From an uncultured Halieaceae bacterium (GTDB lineage Bacteria > Pseudomonadota > Gammaproteobacteria > Pseudomonadales > Halieaceae), in NCBI GenBank assembly GCA_938045215.1, contig CALINF010000094.1, positions 1 through 16,163 of the forward strand: DNA of 16,163 nt. Direction: 5' to 3'. Positions within the stretch are counted from its first letter, which is position 1; each line of letters begins with the position of its first letter. The notes beneath the pieces were generated by a model. It worked only from the letters and a program-made list of their open reading frames with translations, did not search any database and had not been told where the DNA came from. Position numbers and translations under genes: made by a program. Shown one piece after another: positions 7,412-14,839 of this stretch.

Positions 7412-9108
7412 GTGAGACGCAGTTCGATGCGATCGTGGTTGGGTCAGGCATGTCGGGTGGCTGGGCCGCGAAAGAGCTCACGGAGAAAGGCCTGAAAGTA
7501 CTGGTGCTGGATCGTGGCAGTATGATTCGCCACGGAGTGGACTATCTGGGGGAACATGCGGAGGCCTGGAAGCTGCCTTTTTATGGCATGCCCGATCGCG
7601 AACGTGCGGCGAGCGACTATCCCATCCAGAGTAAGAGCTTTGCCTTTTCTGATGCGACTATTCAGTACTTCAACAACGATCGTCAAAACCCCTATCTGCG
7701 CAATGAAGATAAGCCGTTTAATTGGATACGTGCTGATGTTGTTGGTGGTCGTTCGTTGCTGTGGGGTCGTCAGGTTTACCGGTGGAGCGAGCAGGACTTT
7801 CGCGCGAACGAGACGGATGGCCATGGCATACCCTGGCCCGTCGACTATGCAGATATTGCGCCATGGTATAGCCATGTCGAACGATTCATTGGCGTCAGCG
7901 GGGAGGCCGAAGGGTTTGAGCATCTACCTGACAGCGAGTTTCTGCCGGCGATGGACTACTACGCTGTAGAAAAAACCGTCAAGCAGCGGGTCAGGGAAAA
8001 GTTGCCGGATATCCCCATTACCATGGGGCGGGTTGCAATCCTGACGCAGGAGCACAATGGCCGCGCGCCTTGCCATTACTGCGGTCCCTGCCAGAGAGGC
8101 TGCTCTACCGGCAGTTATTTCAGTTCGCAGAGTTCGACCCTGCCCGCGGCGCAGGCCACCGGCAATATGACTCTGATGTCTGATCAGTTGGTGGAGCGAC
8201 TGGTACACGATGGTACTGGCAGACGAATCACTGGTGTTAATGCGGTGAACACTCTGACCGGGGAGCGCACAACGTACTCAGCCAAGCTGGTGTTTTTGTG
8301 TGCGTCTACGCTGGCTAGCACACAGCTCATGCTGAATTCTCGCAGTGAGCTGCACCCCAACGGGTTATCCAATCGCAGCGGCGCGCTGGGTCATTACCTC
8401 ATGGACCACCTCGCCATCAGCCATACTGGTGTGCTGGTAGATGATGTTGATACCTACTATCAGGGCAATCGGCCCAATGCCATGTACATCCCCCGGTTCC
8501 GTAATGTTGGTGGTCAGGATGCCGATGCCGACTTTGTTCGCGGCTATGGTTACCAGTCGCCGATGCTCCGGCCCGACTGGGAGTTTGCCTTCAATCGCAA
8601 GGGCTTCGGCGCGGACTACAAGGATGCTCTGCTGCGACCATCGCCCTATTGGGTGTGGGCGTTGCGCGCGTTTGTTGAGTGCCTGCCCCGAGCCGATAAT
8701 CGCGTGTATCTGGATGCTGCCAAAAAAGATCGCTTTGGAATGCCCCTGCTGGCCACGGAGTTTGCCTGGGGTGATAACGAACGTGCGCTGGTCAAAGACA
8801 GCGCTGTTCAGGCGCAGAAGATTCTGCGGGCCGCAGGCGCGGTTTATTCGCTCATTGCCGATGGCTCGAAGCTGGATGAGGGCGGGGACGGCGTACACGA
8901 AATGGGTACTGCGCGGATGGGTAACGATCCTGCCACGTCCGTGCTCAATGGCTATAATCAGGCTCATGAGATCGACAACCTGTTCGTCACAGATGGTTCC
9001 TTCATGACCTCGGCGTCGTGTGTGAATCCGTCACTGACCTATATGGCGTTTACAGCGCGTGCCTGCGATTACGCCGTGAAGCAGCTGGTGGCGGGAAAGC
9101 TTGCCTAG
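7408..9108 (+). CDS. GMC-family FAD-dependent dehydrogenase, catalytic subunit
   Basis: This is a 566-residue glucose-methanol-choline family flavoprotein. The FAD Rossmann motif is GSGMSGGWAAKEL (12-24). A second flavin region contains VVGGRSLLWG (111-120). The C-terminal GMC signature contains HEMGTARMG (497-505) with His497, and CVNPSLT with Asn540, the usual His/Asn active pair. An unusual CxxCxxCxxxC set (Cys222, 225, 228, 232) lies in the middle; related FAD glucose dehydrogenases carry a 3Fe-4S cluster, so an Fe-S centre is plausible but unproven. The start at 7408 overlaps the previous stop (ATGA) and has AGAGG seven bases upstream; a longer open frame back to 7234 is rejected. There is no signal peptide. 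It probably oxidises an alcohol, sugar or polyol in the periplasm and passes electrons to a cytochrome c. Its stop overlaps that of the convergent regulator by four bases. Confidence 0.93.
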   Translation: MSETQFDAIVVGSGMSGGWAAKELTEKGLKVLVLDRGSMIRHGVDYLGEHAEAWKLPFYGMPDRERAASDYPIQSKSFAFSDATIQYFNNDRQNPYLRNEDKPFNWIRADVVGGRSLLWGRQVYRWSEQDFRANETDGHGIPWPVDYADIAPWYSHVERFIGVSGEAEGFEHLPDSEFLPAMDYYAVEKTVKQRVREKLPDIPITMGRVAILTQEHNGRAPCHYCGPCQRGCSTGSYFSSQSSTLPAAQATGNMTLMSDQLVERLVHDGTGRRITGVNAVNTLTGERTTYSAKLVFLCASTLASTQLMLNSRSELHPNGLSNRSGALGHYLMDHLAISHTGVLVDDVDTYYQGNRPNAMYIPRFRNVGGQDADADFVRGYGYQSPMLRPDWEFAFNRKGFGADYKDALLRPSPYWVWALRAFVECLPRADNRVYLDAAKKDRFGMPLLATEFAWGDNERALVKDSAVQAQKILRAAGAVYSLIADGSKLDEGGDGVHEMGTARMGNDPATSVLNGYNQAHEIDNLFVTDGSFMTSASCVNPSLTYMAFTARACDYAVKQLVAGKLA

Positions 9109-9554
9109 CTGATGGGCAGAGCAGTGGTGTGTTTGATTTCCTCCATCACGAAGCCAGCATTCACATCAAACAGATCGGCCTGAATGAGTTGCTGGTACAG
9201 GTGGTCATAGCCCGGCATGTCTTTGACGACCGCTTTTATCAGATAGTCTACCTCGCCACCCATGCGATAAACCTCAAGCACCTCATCCAGGTCCTCGACC
9301 ACCTGGCGGAACTTCTTCGCCCATTGCTTGTTGTGTTGATTGGTTTTGATCGAGATAAATACAGTCAACGAGAGGCCCAGAGCGGCCGGATTGAGAAGAC
9401 TCACGCGACTGCGTATGACGCCGGATTCCTCGAGTTTCTGAACCCGGCGCCAGCAGGCCGATTTGGAAATATTTACCCGCTCTGACAGGTCGCCGATAGA
9501 GAGGCTGGCATCTTCCTGCAGCAGAGCTAGCAATTGCTTGTCGGTTCTGTCCAT
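9105..9554 (-). CDS. Lrp/AsnC-family transcriptional regulator
   Basis: This 149-residue protein has the Lrp/AsnC layout. An N-terminal helix-turn-helix (about 8-48, with LSERVNISKSACWRRVQKLE at about 22-41) is followed by a linker strand and a RAM effector-binding domain (about 65-140). The length matches the family, whose members assemble as dimers to octamers and sense amino acids or related small molecules. AAAGG lies eight bases before the ATG. It is divergent from the class V aminotransferase gene, the usual position for a local regulator of its neighbour. The 154-base region between them is very AT-rich and contains Lrp-like boxes. It is convergent with the GMC gene, sharing a CTAG at the two stops. 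The effector is unknown; an amino acid handled by the aminotransferase is the natural guess. Confidence 0.94.
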   Translation of the reverse strand: MDRTDKQLLALLQEDASLSIGDLSERVNISKSACWRRVQKLEESGVIRSRVSLLNPAALGLSLTVFISIKTNQHNKQWAKKFRQVVEDLDEVLEVYRMGGEVDYLIKAVVKDMPGYDHLYQQLIQADLFDVNAGFVMEEIKHTTALPIS

Positions 9555-9577
9555 CGTTTCGACCTTTGGTCACAAAA

Positions 9578-9592
9578 TGGGAAAATATTCTA
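9578..9592 (+). promoter_or_regulatory. Candidate Lrp-type binding site 1
   Basis: TGGGAAAATATTCTA matches the E. coli Lrp consensus (YAGHAWATTWTDCTR) at 12 of 15 positions by hand count. It sits in the AT-rich divergent region just upstream of the regulator gene, so it could mediate autoregulation. Because the region is AT-rich, chance matches are expected. Confidence 0.35.
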
Positions 9593-9621
9593 ATAAATAT
9601 ATATATACTGAAATTAAATAC

Positions 9622-9636
9622 CAGTAAATCTGTATT
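9622..9636 (+). promoter_or_regulatory. Candidate Lrp-type binding site 2
   Basis: CAGTAAATCTGTATT matches the Lrp consensus at 11 of 15 positions by hand count, including the first eight. It lies 44 bases from site 1 (about four helical turns), closer to the aminotransferase gene. Evidence is weak for a single site; the pair is more suggestive. Confidence 0.28.
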
Positions 9637-9696
9637 TTGATCAAATATGGGCACAATGTTTCTCGAGGGCCAACCTATACTGACAAGCTCGTTAGT

Positions 9697-9702
9697 GAGG
9701 GA
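9697..9702 (+). promoter_or_regulatory. Ribosome binding site deciding the aminotransferase start
   Basis: GAGGGA lies six bases before the ATG at 9709. An in-frame ATG at 9637 has no such site and would add 24 residues that do not resemble an aminotransferase N-terminus. Confidence 0.75.
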
Positions 9703-9708
9703 CTTTTA

Positions 9709-11385
9709 ATGCCAACAACGATTGAAAAAATTCGCAGCAGTGTCATTGGAGCCAATAGAGCGATAACTACGCCGTTTGGTGAGAAGCCGCTGGTCTACGC
9801 CGACTATACGGCTTCTGGTCGTGCTCTGGGGTTTATCGAAGATGCCATACGAGAGCAGGTGCTGCCCTATTACGCCAACACGCATACCGAGACTTCGTAT
9901 ACGGGCGCTCGCACCACGGCGCTGCGCGAGGAGGCGCGTGCGATTATCCGCGCCAGTGTGAATGGTACGGCTGCTGACAAGGTGATTTTCTGTGGTGCTG
10001 GCGCTACCGCCGCCATCAATAAACTGGTTGATATTCTGAACCTGCGATTGCCGGCGGATCTATCGGACCGGCATGGACTGGCTGACATGATTCCGGACGC
10101 TGAGCGACCGGTGGTTTTCATCGGCCCCTACGAACACCACTCGAACGAGTTACCCTGGCGTGAGAGCATTGCCGAGGTCGTTGCCATTCCCCTGGACAGC
10201 GAGGGCCAGATTGACGCCACTAATCTTGAGGCGCAGCTGGCACGCTTTGCCAGCAGGAAGCTGCTGATCGGTAGTTTCTCGGCTGCCTCCAATGTGACAG
10301 GCATTAAGAGCAATGTTCACTCGATTACAGCATTGCTAAAACAATACGGCGCTTTGGCATTCTGGGATTACGCTGCTGCAGGGCCGTATGTGAGTATCGA
10401 CGTGAATGGTGAAACGCCAATCGATGCCGTCTTCCTATCACCGCACAAATTTGTGGGCGGGCCCGGTACACCCGGTGTACTGGTAGTAAAGGATTCCTTG
10501 CTGGGCAACCGTGTGCCGGCCGTTGTGGGCGGTGGCACGGTTGCCTACGTCACACCCGAGGATCATGTGTTTCTGGCTGATGCTGAGCGTCGTGAGGAGG
10601 GTGGAACGCCGGCTATAGTTGAGTCGATCCGCGCCGGGATGGTGTTCGCGCTACAACAGAGTGTTGGCACCCAGGTGATAGAAACGCGAGAGCATGAATT
10701 GATCAGCCGTGCGTTGGCGCGACTACAGGCCTGCCCCACGATTGAGGTTCTTGGTAGTGTGGAGGCGCAGCGACTGTCAATTGTATCGATGCGGTTCAAG
10801 CACGGTGAGCGCGATCTACACTACGGTTTTGTTGTTTCACTCTTGAACGATCTGTACGGCATTCAGGTGCGCGGTGGTTGCTCCTGCGCAGGACCCTATG
10901 GCCATAGCCTGCTCAATATGGATATGCGCTATAGCAAGGCCCTGGAGACTCAGATTCGCAGTGGCTCAACCTTGTTGCGCCCGGGATGGGTACGTTTGAA
11001 TTTTAATTACTTCATCAGTGACGCGGAGTTCGAATACCTGCTGGGCGCGCTTGAAACCATCGCTGAGCATGGTTGGCGATTACTTCCCTGCTATCAGTAC
11101 GATGAGGCGTCAGGCGTGTGGCGATACCAGGGCGCAGAGGTGTCACCCAGGGTTTCATTGCTCGACTGCCTTGGCAATACAGCAGGCGCTGCCATGTCGG
11201 CGACATTTGTAGAGTCTGAGTTTGCCGGTTTTGCAGAAACCGCCAGAGCAGAGCTGCTCTGCACACGCAATGCAGTCACAATCAGAGATCCGGAACTTGG
11301 AGCTGACGCCGAGGCCTTACGTTGGTTTGTACTGCCCTCCGAGGTGGCTTGTGAGCTTGAATTGCCACGTGCGGGCGTTGCCTGA
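9709..11385 (+). CDS. Class V aminotransferase-like PLP enzyme with cysteine motif and C-terminal extension
   Basis: This 558-residue PLP enzyme is of the class V (cysteine desulfurase-like) fold. Visible landmarks are the phosphate-cup motif GAGATAAIN (96-104), YEHHSN with a probable ring-stacking His143 (141-146), Asp220 in FWDYAAAGP, and the Schiff-base Lys247 in SPHKFVGGPG. RGGCSCAGPYGH (388-399) corresponds in position to the active-site loop of SufS/CsdA-type desulfurases and supplies Cys391 and Cys393. The fold is usually about 400-430 residues; here roughly 100-130 extra residues follow, with no recognised domain. Possible activities are desulfuration, lyase or epimerase chemistry on an amino acid; the sequence does not decide. 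The divergent Lrp/AsnC gene and Lrp-like boxes suggest amino acid-responsive control. The Fe-alcohol dehydrogenase gene follows 57 bases downstream, separated by a possible weak terminator. Confidence 0.87.
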   Translation: MPTTIEKIRSSVIGANRAITTPFGEKPLVYADYTASGRALGFIEDAIREQVLPYYANTHTETSYTGARTTALREEARAIIRASVNGTAADKVIFCGAGATAAINKLVDILNLRLPADLSDRHGLADMIPDAERPVVFIGPYEHHSNELPWRESIAEVVAIPLDSEGQIDATNLEAQLARFASRKLLIGSFSAASNVTGIKSNVHSITALLKQYGALAFWDYAAAGPYVSIDVNGETPIDAVFLSPHKFVGGPGTPGVLVVKDSLLGNRVPAVVGGGTVAYVTPEDHVFLADAERREEGGTPAIVESIRAGMVFALQQSVGTQVIETREHELISRALARLQACPTIEVLGSVEAQRLSIVSMRFKHGERDLHYGFVVSLLNDLYGIQVRGGCSCAGPYGHSLLNMDMRYSKALETQIRSGSTLLRPGWVRLNFNYFISDAEFEYLLGALETIAEHGWRLLPCYQYDEASGVWRYQGAEVSPRVSLLDCLGNTAGAAMSATFVESEFAGFAETARAELLCTRNAVTIRDPELGADAEALRWFVLPSEVACELELPRAGVA

Positions 11386-11390
11386 TCGGG

Positions 11391-11396
11391 TATACT
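11391..11396 (+). promoter_or_regulatory. Possible -10 box before the alcohol dehydrogenase gene
   Basis: TATACT matches the sigma-70 -10 consensus at five of six positions and lies about 47 bases before the ATG. No convincing -35 hexamer is present at 16-18 bases upstream, so this is only a candidate. Confidence 0.25.
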
Positions 11397-11401
11397 TCTG
11401 G

Positions 11402-11427
11402 GCGATTGTACTCATCGCTATTTTTTT
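11402..11427 (+). terminator. Candidate intrinsic terminator or attenuator between aminotransferase and alcohol dehydrogenase
   Basis: GCGAT at 11402-11406 pairs with ATCGC at 11414-11418 (seven-base loop, extendable by one G-U pair), followed by TA and seven T residues. The stem is short, so termination would be partial. It ends only about 15 bases before the next ATG, immediately upstream of its Shine-Dalgarno AGGAG. It could therefore reduce readthrough into the dehydrogenase gene. Confidence 0.5.
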
Positions 11428-11442
11428 GCTCAGGAGATAATA

Positions 11443-12648
11443 ATGTCAATGTTCATCAGAAAGTTGAAACACTCCATGCTGATCGGGTTGATGAAAACTC
11501 TGTCAGGCTTGGCTCCTGCAGCCAGCTACATGGCTTTTGCTGGCAGCGGCAGCTCGCGCCAACTCTGTGATCACATCATGCGCAGTGGCGCCAAACGCGT
11601 ACTGGTTGTCACCGATGCTGCGCTGCGTGAGTTGGGCGTCGTTGATCAGGCCACTGCAGCGCTTACCGAAGCCGGCATCGAAGTCGCCGTGTACGATGGC
11701 GTTCTGCCCAACCCCTCCTTTACGCATGTGTCTGAGGGCGTGGCAATGCTTAAACAGGCAGGCAGCGAAGTCGTATTGGCGATTGGTGGCGGCTCATCAA
11801 TCGATGCAGGCAAGGTGATTGCGGCAGCGGCCACCAACGCAGACAACCCCCAGGACTGGATAGGCCATGGCAAAATCAAAGCAGATGCATTGCCCATCTA
11901 TGCCATACCTACCACTGCTGGTACAGGCTCCGAGGCAACCATGGGAGCCGTGATATCAAACCCACAATCTGGTGAGAAGAGCGTTATCGCCGGCGCTACC
12001 TTGTTACCCTCTGCCTGCGCCATTGACTCTGATGTCATGTTGGGCCTGCCGGCATCGATTACGGCGGCCACCGGTATGGATGCGCTGACACACGCCATAG
12101 AGGCCTATATCGGAATCTGGGATAGTGGCACACGCACGGAGAACGCTCGTGCGGCCATCAGCTTGATTTTCGAACATCTTGAAACAGCCTGCAGCGACGG
12201 TACCAATCGATCGGCGCGCGATGCCATGGCCATGGCGGCATATTATGCGGGTATGGCAATCAACCAGGTGAACGTTGGCAATGTGCATGCCATCGCGCAT
12301 CAGTTGGGCGGAAAATACGGCATCCCACATGGCTTGGCTAACGCTCTGGTGTTACCGCATGTGCTGGAATTCTGTCGGGAAGATGCGCAGCCCAAACTGG
12401 CGGAGTTGGCCACATTGATCGGGGTCGGTGAGCCCGGTGCCAGCCAGGAGCAGTTGGCGTACAGCTTTATCGGCGCGGTGAAAGATCTGCGCACCGCCGT
12501 TCATATTCCGGATAAGTCTGACCAGATCAAGGCGCAGGACTATGACTACCTCACTGATCTGGCGGTGGCAGAAGGCGGTACTTATCCGGTGCCTCGCTTG
12601 CTCGATCGTGACAGTACGATTGCAATACTTACCAGCATAACGGCCTGA
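11443..12648 (+). CDS. Iron-containing (group III) alcohol dehydrogenase
   Basis: This is a 401-residue member of the Fe-type alcohol dehydrogenase family. The nucleotide-binding GGGSSIDAGK motif (115-124) is intact. All four metal ligands expected from FucO-type enzymes are present with the right spacing: Asp213 and His217 in DALTHAIEAY, His282 in HAIAHQLGG and His296 in PHGLAN. It should interconvert an alcohol and an aldehyde or ketone with NAD(H) in the cytoplasm; the substrate is unknown. The N-terminus carries about 30 basic and hydrophobic residues before the fold begins near residue 32. This does not look like a signal peptide with a cleavage site and may be amphipathic. A strong AGGAG lies about eight bases before the ATG. 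It follows the aminotransferase gene on the same strand and converges with the esterase gene. Confidence 0.94.
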   Translation: MSMFIRKLKHSMLIGLMKTLSGLAPAASYMAFAGSGSSRQLCDHIMRSGAKRVLVVTDAALRELGVVDQATAALTEAGIEVAVYDGVLPNPSFTHVSEGVAMLKQAGSEVVLAIGGGSSIDAGKVIAAAATNADNPQDWIGHGKIKADALPIYAIPTTAGTGSEATMGAVISNPQSGEKSVIAGATLLPSACAIDSDVMLGLPASITAATGMDALTHAIEAYIGIWDSGTRTENARAAISLIFEHLETACSDGTNRSARDAMAMAAYYAGMAINQVNVGNVHAIAHQLGGKYGIPHGLANALVLPHVLEFCREDAQPKLAELATLIGVGEPGASQEQLAYSFIGAVKDLRTAVHIPDKSDQIKAQDYDYLTDLAVAEGGTYPVPRLLDRDSTIAILTSITA

Positions 12649-12654
12649 TCTGTT

Positions 12655-12682
12655 ACGGGCACCCGGTTGCGCGGCTGCCCGT
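12655..12682. terminator. Stem-loop between convergent genes, possible bidirectional terminator
   Basis: ACGGGCA at 12655-12661 is perfectly complementary to TGCCCGT at 12676-12682, with a 14-base loop that can add three inner pairs. It fills the 38-base gap between the stops of the alcohol dehydrogenase and esterase genes. Neither side has a T-tract, so it is either a weak terminator or a 3'-end-protecting hairpin. Confidence 0.42.
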
Positions 12683-12686
12683 CAAA

Positions 12687-13562
12687 TCAGAGTGCTTTGA
12701 GCCAGTCGCGGGTCTGATCGATAAAGGCCTGAAATTGGGGTGTGGGACCTTCCGAGCAGGCAAAGCCATGCTCAACGTCCTCGTAGTGTTTGTAGTTCAC
12801 CGTTACCCCAGCATCCTCGCACTTTTGTGCAAATTGTTTGCCTTCGTCTCGCAGCGGATCGCGCTCTGCGGTAATCAACAGTGTGGGTGGTAACGAGGAT
12901 AGGTTGCTTGCGTGCATTGGCCTGGTAATGGCGGCTTCGTCGCCGTCTGGCGCTGCTGACCCAAGGTAGGTATCCCAGAACCAGAGCATGACATCGCGCG
13001 TGAGCGCCTGACCGGTGGCGCGTTCCTCGTAAGACGCATAAGGCACACTGTAGTGATCGACCACGGGGTAGATCAGTATCTCCCCAGCCACTTTACTGGC
13101 AGCAGATTCATCCAGGGAAAGCGCAGAGCAGACGGCGAGGTTACCACCGGCGCTGTCGCCAGCAAGAACAATCCTGCCGTTTGATGGCCCCAGCTCTTCG
13201 ACATGTTCAGCGATCCAGTGGGTTGCCGCCAGGCAGTCCTCATGTGCGGCTGGAAAGGTGTGCTCAGGCGCAAGTCGGTAGTCGATGGCGACAAGCGTAC
13301 AACCTGTGTGATGGCTGTAGGCCTGGCAGAAGTAGTGATGGGTACGCAGGTCGCCAATCACCCAGCCGCCGCCGTGAAAATACACGATAAGGGGCTTATC
13401 GCCACCATTGGCCTGAGCGTATACACGTGCGCCCAGGTTGCCCGCGTTGGTGGGTAACTGGCGAACACTGTGCGCTACAGTCGGTGTCTTGCCGCGCCAG
13501 CTCAGCCAGCTGCCAAAACGATAGAACAGCCTGAAGAAACCTACGCGAAGAGTTTGCATCAT
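12687..13562 (-). CDS. Alpha/beta hydrolase, hormone-sensitive lipase-type esterase
   Basis: This 291-residue protein is of the HSL (bacterial esterase family IV) type. The oxyanion-hole motif HGGGW is at 63-67, YRLAPEHTFPAA at 95-106, and the nucleophile Ser137 is in GDSAGG. The probable acid is Asp235 in TAERDPLRDEG and the base is His265 in DVEHGFA, so the triad is complete. Such enzymes hydrolyse short- to medium-chain esters. The N-terminus has a hydrophobic and basic stretch (about 5-22) that could associate with membrane but shows no cleavage site. Two adjacent ATGs occur; AGGAAGGAG precedes them at nine bases from the first. The gene follows the MBL hydrolase by 55 bases on the same strand with no terminator in between, so the two are probably an operon. 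Substrate unknown. Confidence 0.93.
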   Translation of the reverse strand: MMQTLRVGFFRLFYRFGSWLSWRGKTPTVAHSVRQLPTNAGNLGARVYAQANGGDKPLIVYFHGGGWVIGDLRTHHYFCQAYSHHTGCTLVAIDYRLAPEHTFPAAHEDCLAATHWIAEHVEELGPSNGRIVLAGDSAGGNLAVCSALSLDESAASKVAGEILIYPVVDHYSVPYASYEERATGQALTRDVMLWFWDTYLGSAAPDGDEAAITRPMHASNLSSLPPTLLITAERDPLRDEGKQFAQKCEDAGVTVNYKHYEDVEHGFACSEGPTPQFQAFIDQTRDWLKAL

Positions 13563-13617
13563 GGTTGTTGACTCCTTCCTCTAGGGGTGACCGTGTTCCT
13601 GTAGCGGGTGATGAGCG

Positions 13618-14694
13618 TTAGTCGAATTGCGCGGTCTCGGGAATCTGCTGATACCAGTCCACACCGTGCTCGTCTCGATGGCGAGAGATTCGCCGCCTGC
13701 CTAGCAAGCAGTTCAGGTGAGCCAAGGCTTCGCCGGTTGCCATACCCACCATACCTTCATCGATTTCGCGGTTGAACAGCGGTGGAAAGCAATCCACGGC
13801 TCGCTTGGGTTCATCCAGGAAATTGAACAACTCAGACAGGTCCCGTTTGTGAGACTCAATGATCTGGCTCAGGCGCACATGCAATCCATAGAAGGGTGCC
13901 TCATGAGCAGGCAGCACCAGAACGTCGTCGGGGAGTATCTCGCGGATGCGTGCATTGGAGCGCAACCAGTCCTTCAGCGGGTCACCCTCGGGCTCGGTGG
14001 GAAACACGCTGACGTTCGGGGTGATGCGCGGCAACACCTGGTCGCCCGCGATCAGTATTTTCAGACCCGGGCAATACAGGCAGGCGTGCTCGGGAGAATG
14101 CCCGCTGCCTACTATCACCTGCCAGTAGCGACCATTGACGGAGAAAGTCTCGCGATCAACCAGTCGCCGGTAACTGTCGGGCAGACGGGAAATGGAGCGG
14201 CCGAAGTTGCCGAATTTACGTCGATAGCGCTCGATCTGCTCCTCGGTGTACCCAGCCGCACGATAAAAGTTAATGCCTGCAGCCGGCGCTTCACGATCCG
14301 TATCGCTTGCCATCGCCCGGCACATGAGAAATTCCTCGCGGGACATCCACAAGTCACAGTCAAATTGCTGCGTGAGCCAACCCGCCAGGCCAACGTGGTC
14401 GGGGTGCATATGTGTGCAGATAACGCGCTTGACGGGCTTGTTGGCCATGAATCCGGTGAATAGAGATTCCCAGATGCCACGCGCCTGACTGATATTCAGG
14501 CAGGTATCCACGATCGTCCAGCCGTCGTCATCCTCCAATAGCCACAAATTAATATGGTCCAACGACATGGGCATGGGGAAACGCAGCCAGTAAACGCCCT
14601 CGGCCACAGCCAGCGGCTCGCCGGGCTTGGGAGCCTCTGTTCGCCCCCAGGGATATTGCAATCCGCGGTAGTTTTCAGCGGCTTCAGCGAGCAT
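13618..14694 (-). CDS. MBL-fold metallo-hydrolase
   Basis: With the start at 14694 this is a 358-residue metallo-beta-lactamase-fold hydrolase. The dinuclear metal site is complete: THMHPDH (His95, His97, Asp99, His100), His199 in GSGHSPEH, Asp218 in IAGDQV and His264 in LPAHEAP. A C-terminal helical extension (about 270-358) contains MATGEALAHL. This resembles glyoxalase II-like thioester or ester hydrolases, but the substrate cannot be read from sequence. The start is uncertain. The frame extends to an ATG at 14802 and a TTG at 14808, the latter with AAGG five bases upstream. The extra 36-38 residues are basic, cysteine-containing and unlike the fold, so 14694 is preferred although its Shine-Dalgarno is poor. 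The gene is the first of a probable pair with the esterase and may be controlled from the CRP-like site at 14856. Confidence 0.9.
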   Translation of the reverse strand: MLAEAAENYRGLQYPWGRTEAPKPGEPLAVAEGVYWLRFPMPMSLDHINLWLLEDDDGWTIVDTCLNISQARGIWESLFTGFMANKPVKRVICTHMHPDHVGLAGWLTQQFDCDLWMSREEFLMCRAMASDTDREAPAAGINFYRAAGYTEEQIERYRRKFGNFGRSISRLPDSYRRLVDRETFSVNGRYWQVIVGSGHSPEHACLYCPGLKILIAGDQVLPRITPNVSVFPTEPEGDPLKDWLRSNARIREILPDDVLVLPAHEAPFYGLHVRLSQIIESHKRDLSELFNFLDEPKRAVDCFPPLFNREIDEGMVGMATGEALAHLNCLLGRRRISRHRDEHGVDWYQQIPETAQFD

Positions 14695-14839
14695 TTGCGT
14701 GTATCCATTTTTGCAACAGGATGCCAATAGTGGGTGCTTGCAGCGCACCTGTCCAGCCGCAGTTAGCAGCCCTGCCGATTTCGCTCTTTTTTGTGACCGC
14801 ATTTTCAATTGCGCCTTGCATGCATGAACGGATATGCAC

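Noticed and set aside
8365..8967. 200-residue open frame on the minus strand inside the GMC gene (also 8441-9007 on +)
   Set aside because: It is fully contained in a strongly supported GMC coding sequence, has no family resemblance and has no ribosome binding context. It reflects third-position GC bias.
13717..14463. 248-residue + strand open frame opposite the MBL hydrolase
   Set aside because: It lies antisense to an intact metallo-hydrolase with all metal ligands, and its translation has no recognisable motifs.
14695..14808. N-terminal extension of the MBL hydrolase to the TTG at 14808 or ATG at 14802
   Set aside because: Not excluded, but the extra residues are basic and unlike the fold, and the family N-terminus fits 14694; noted as an uncertainty in the gene entry.
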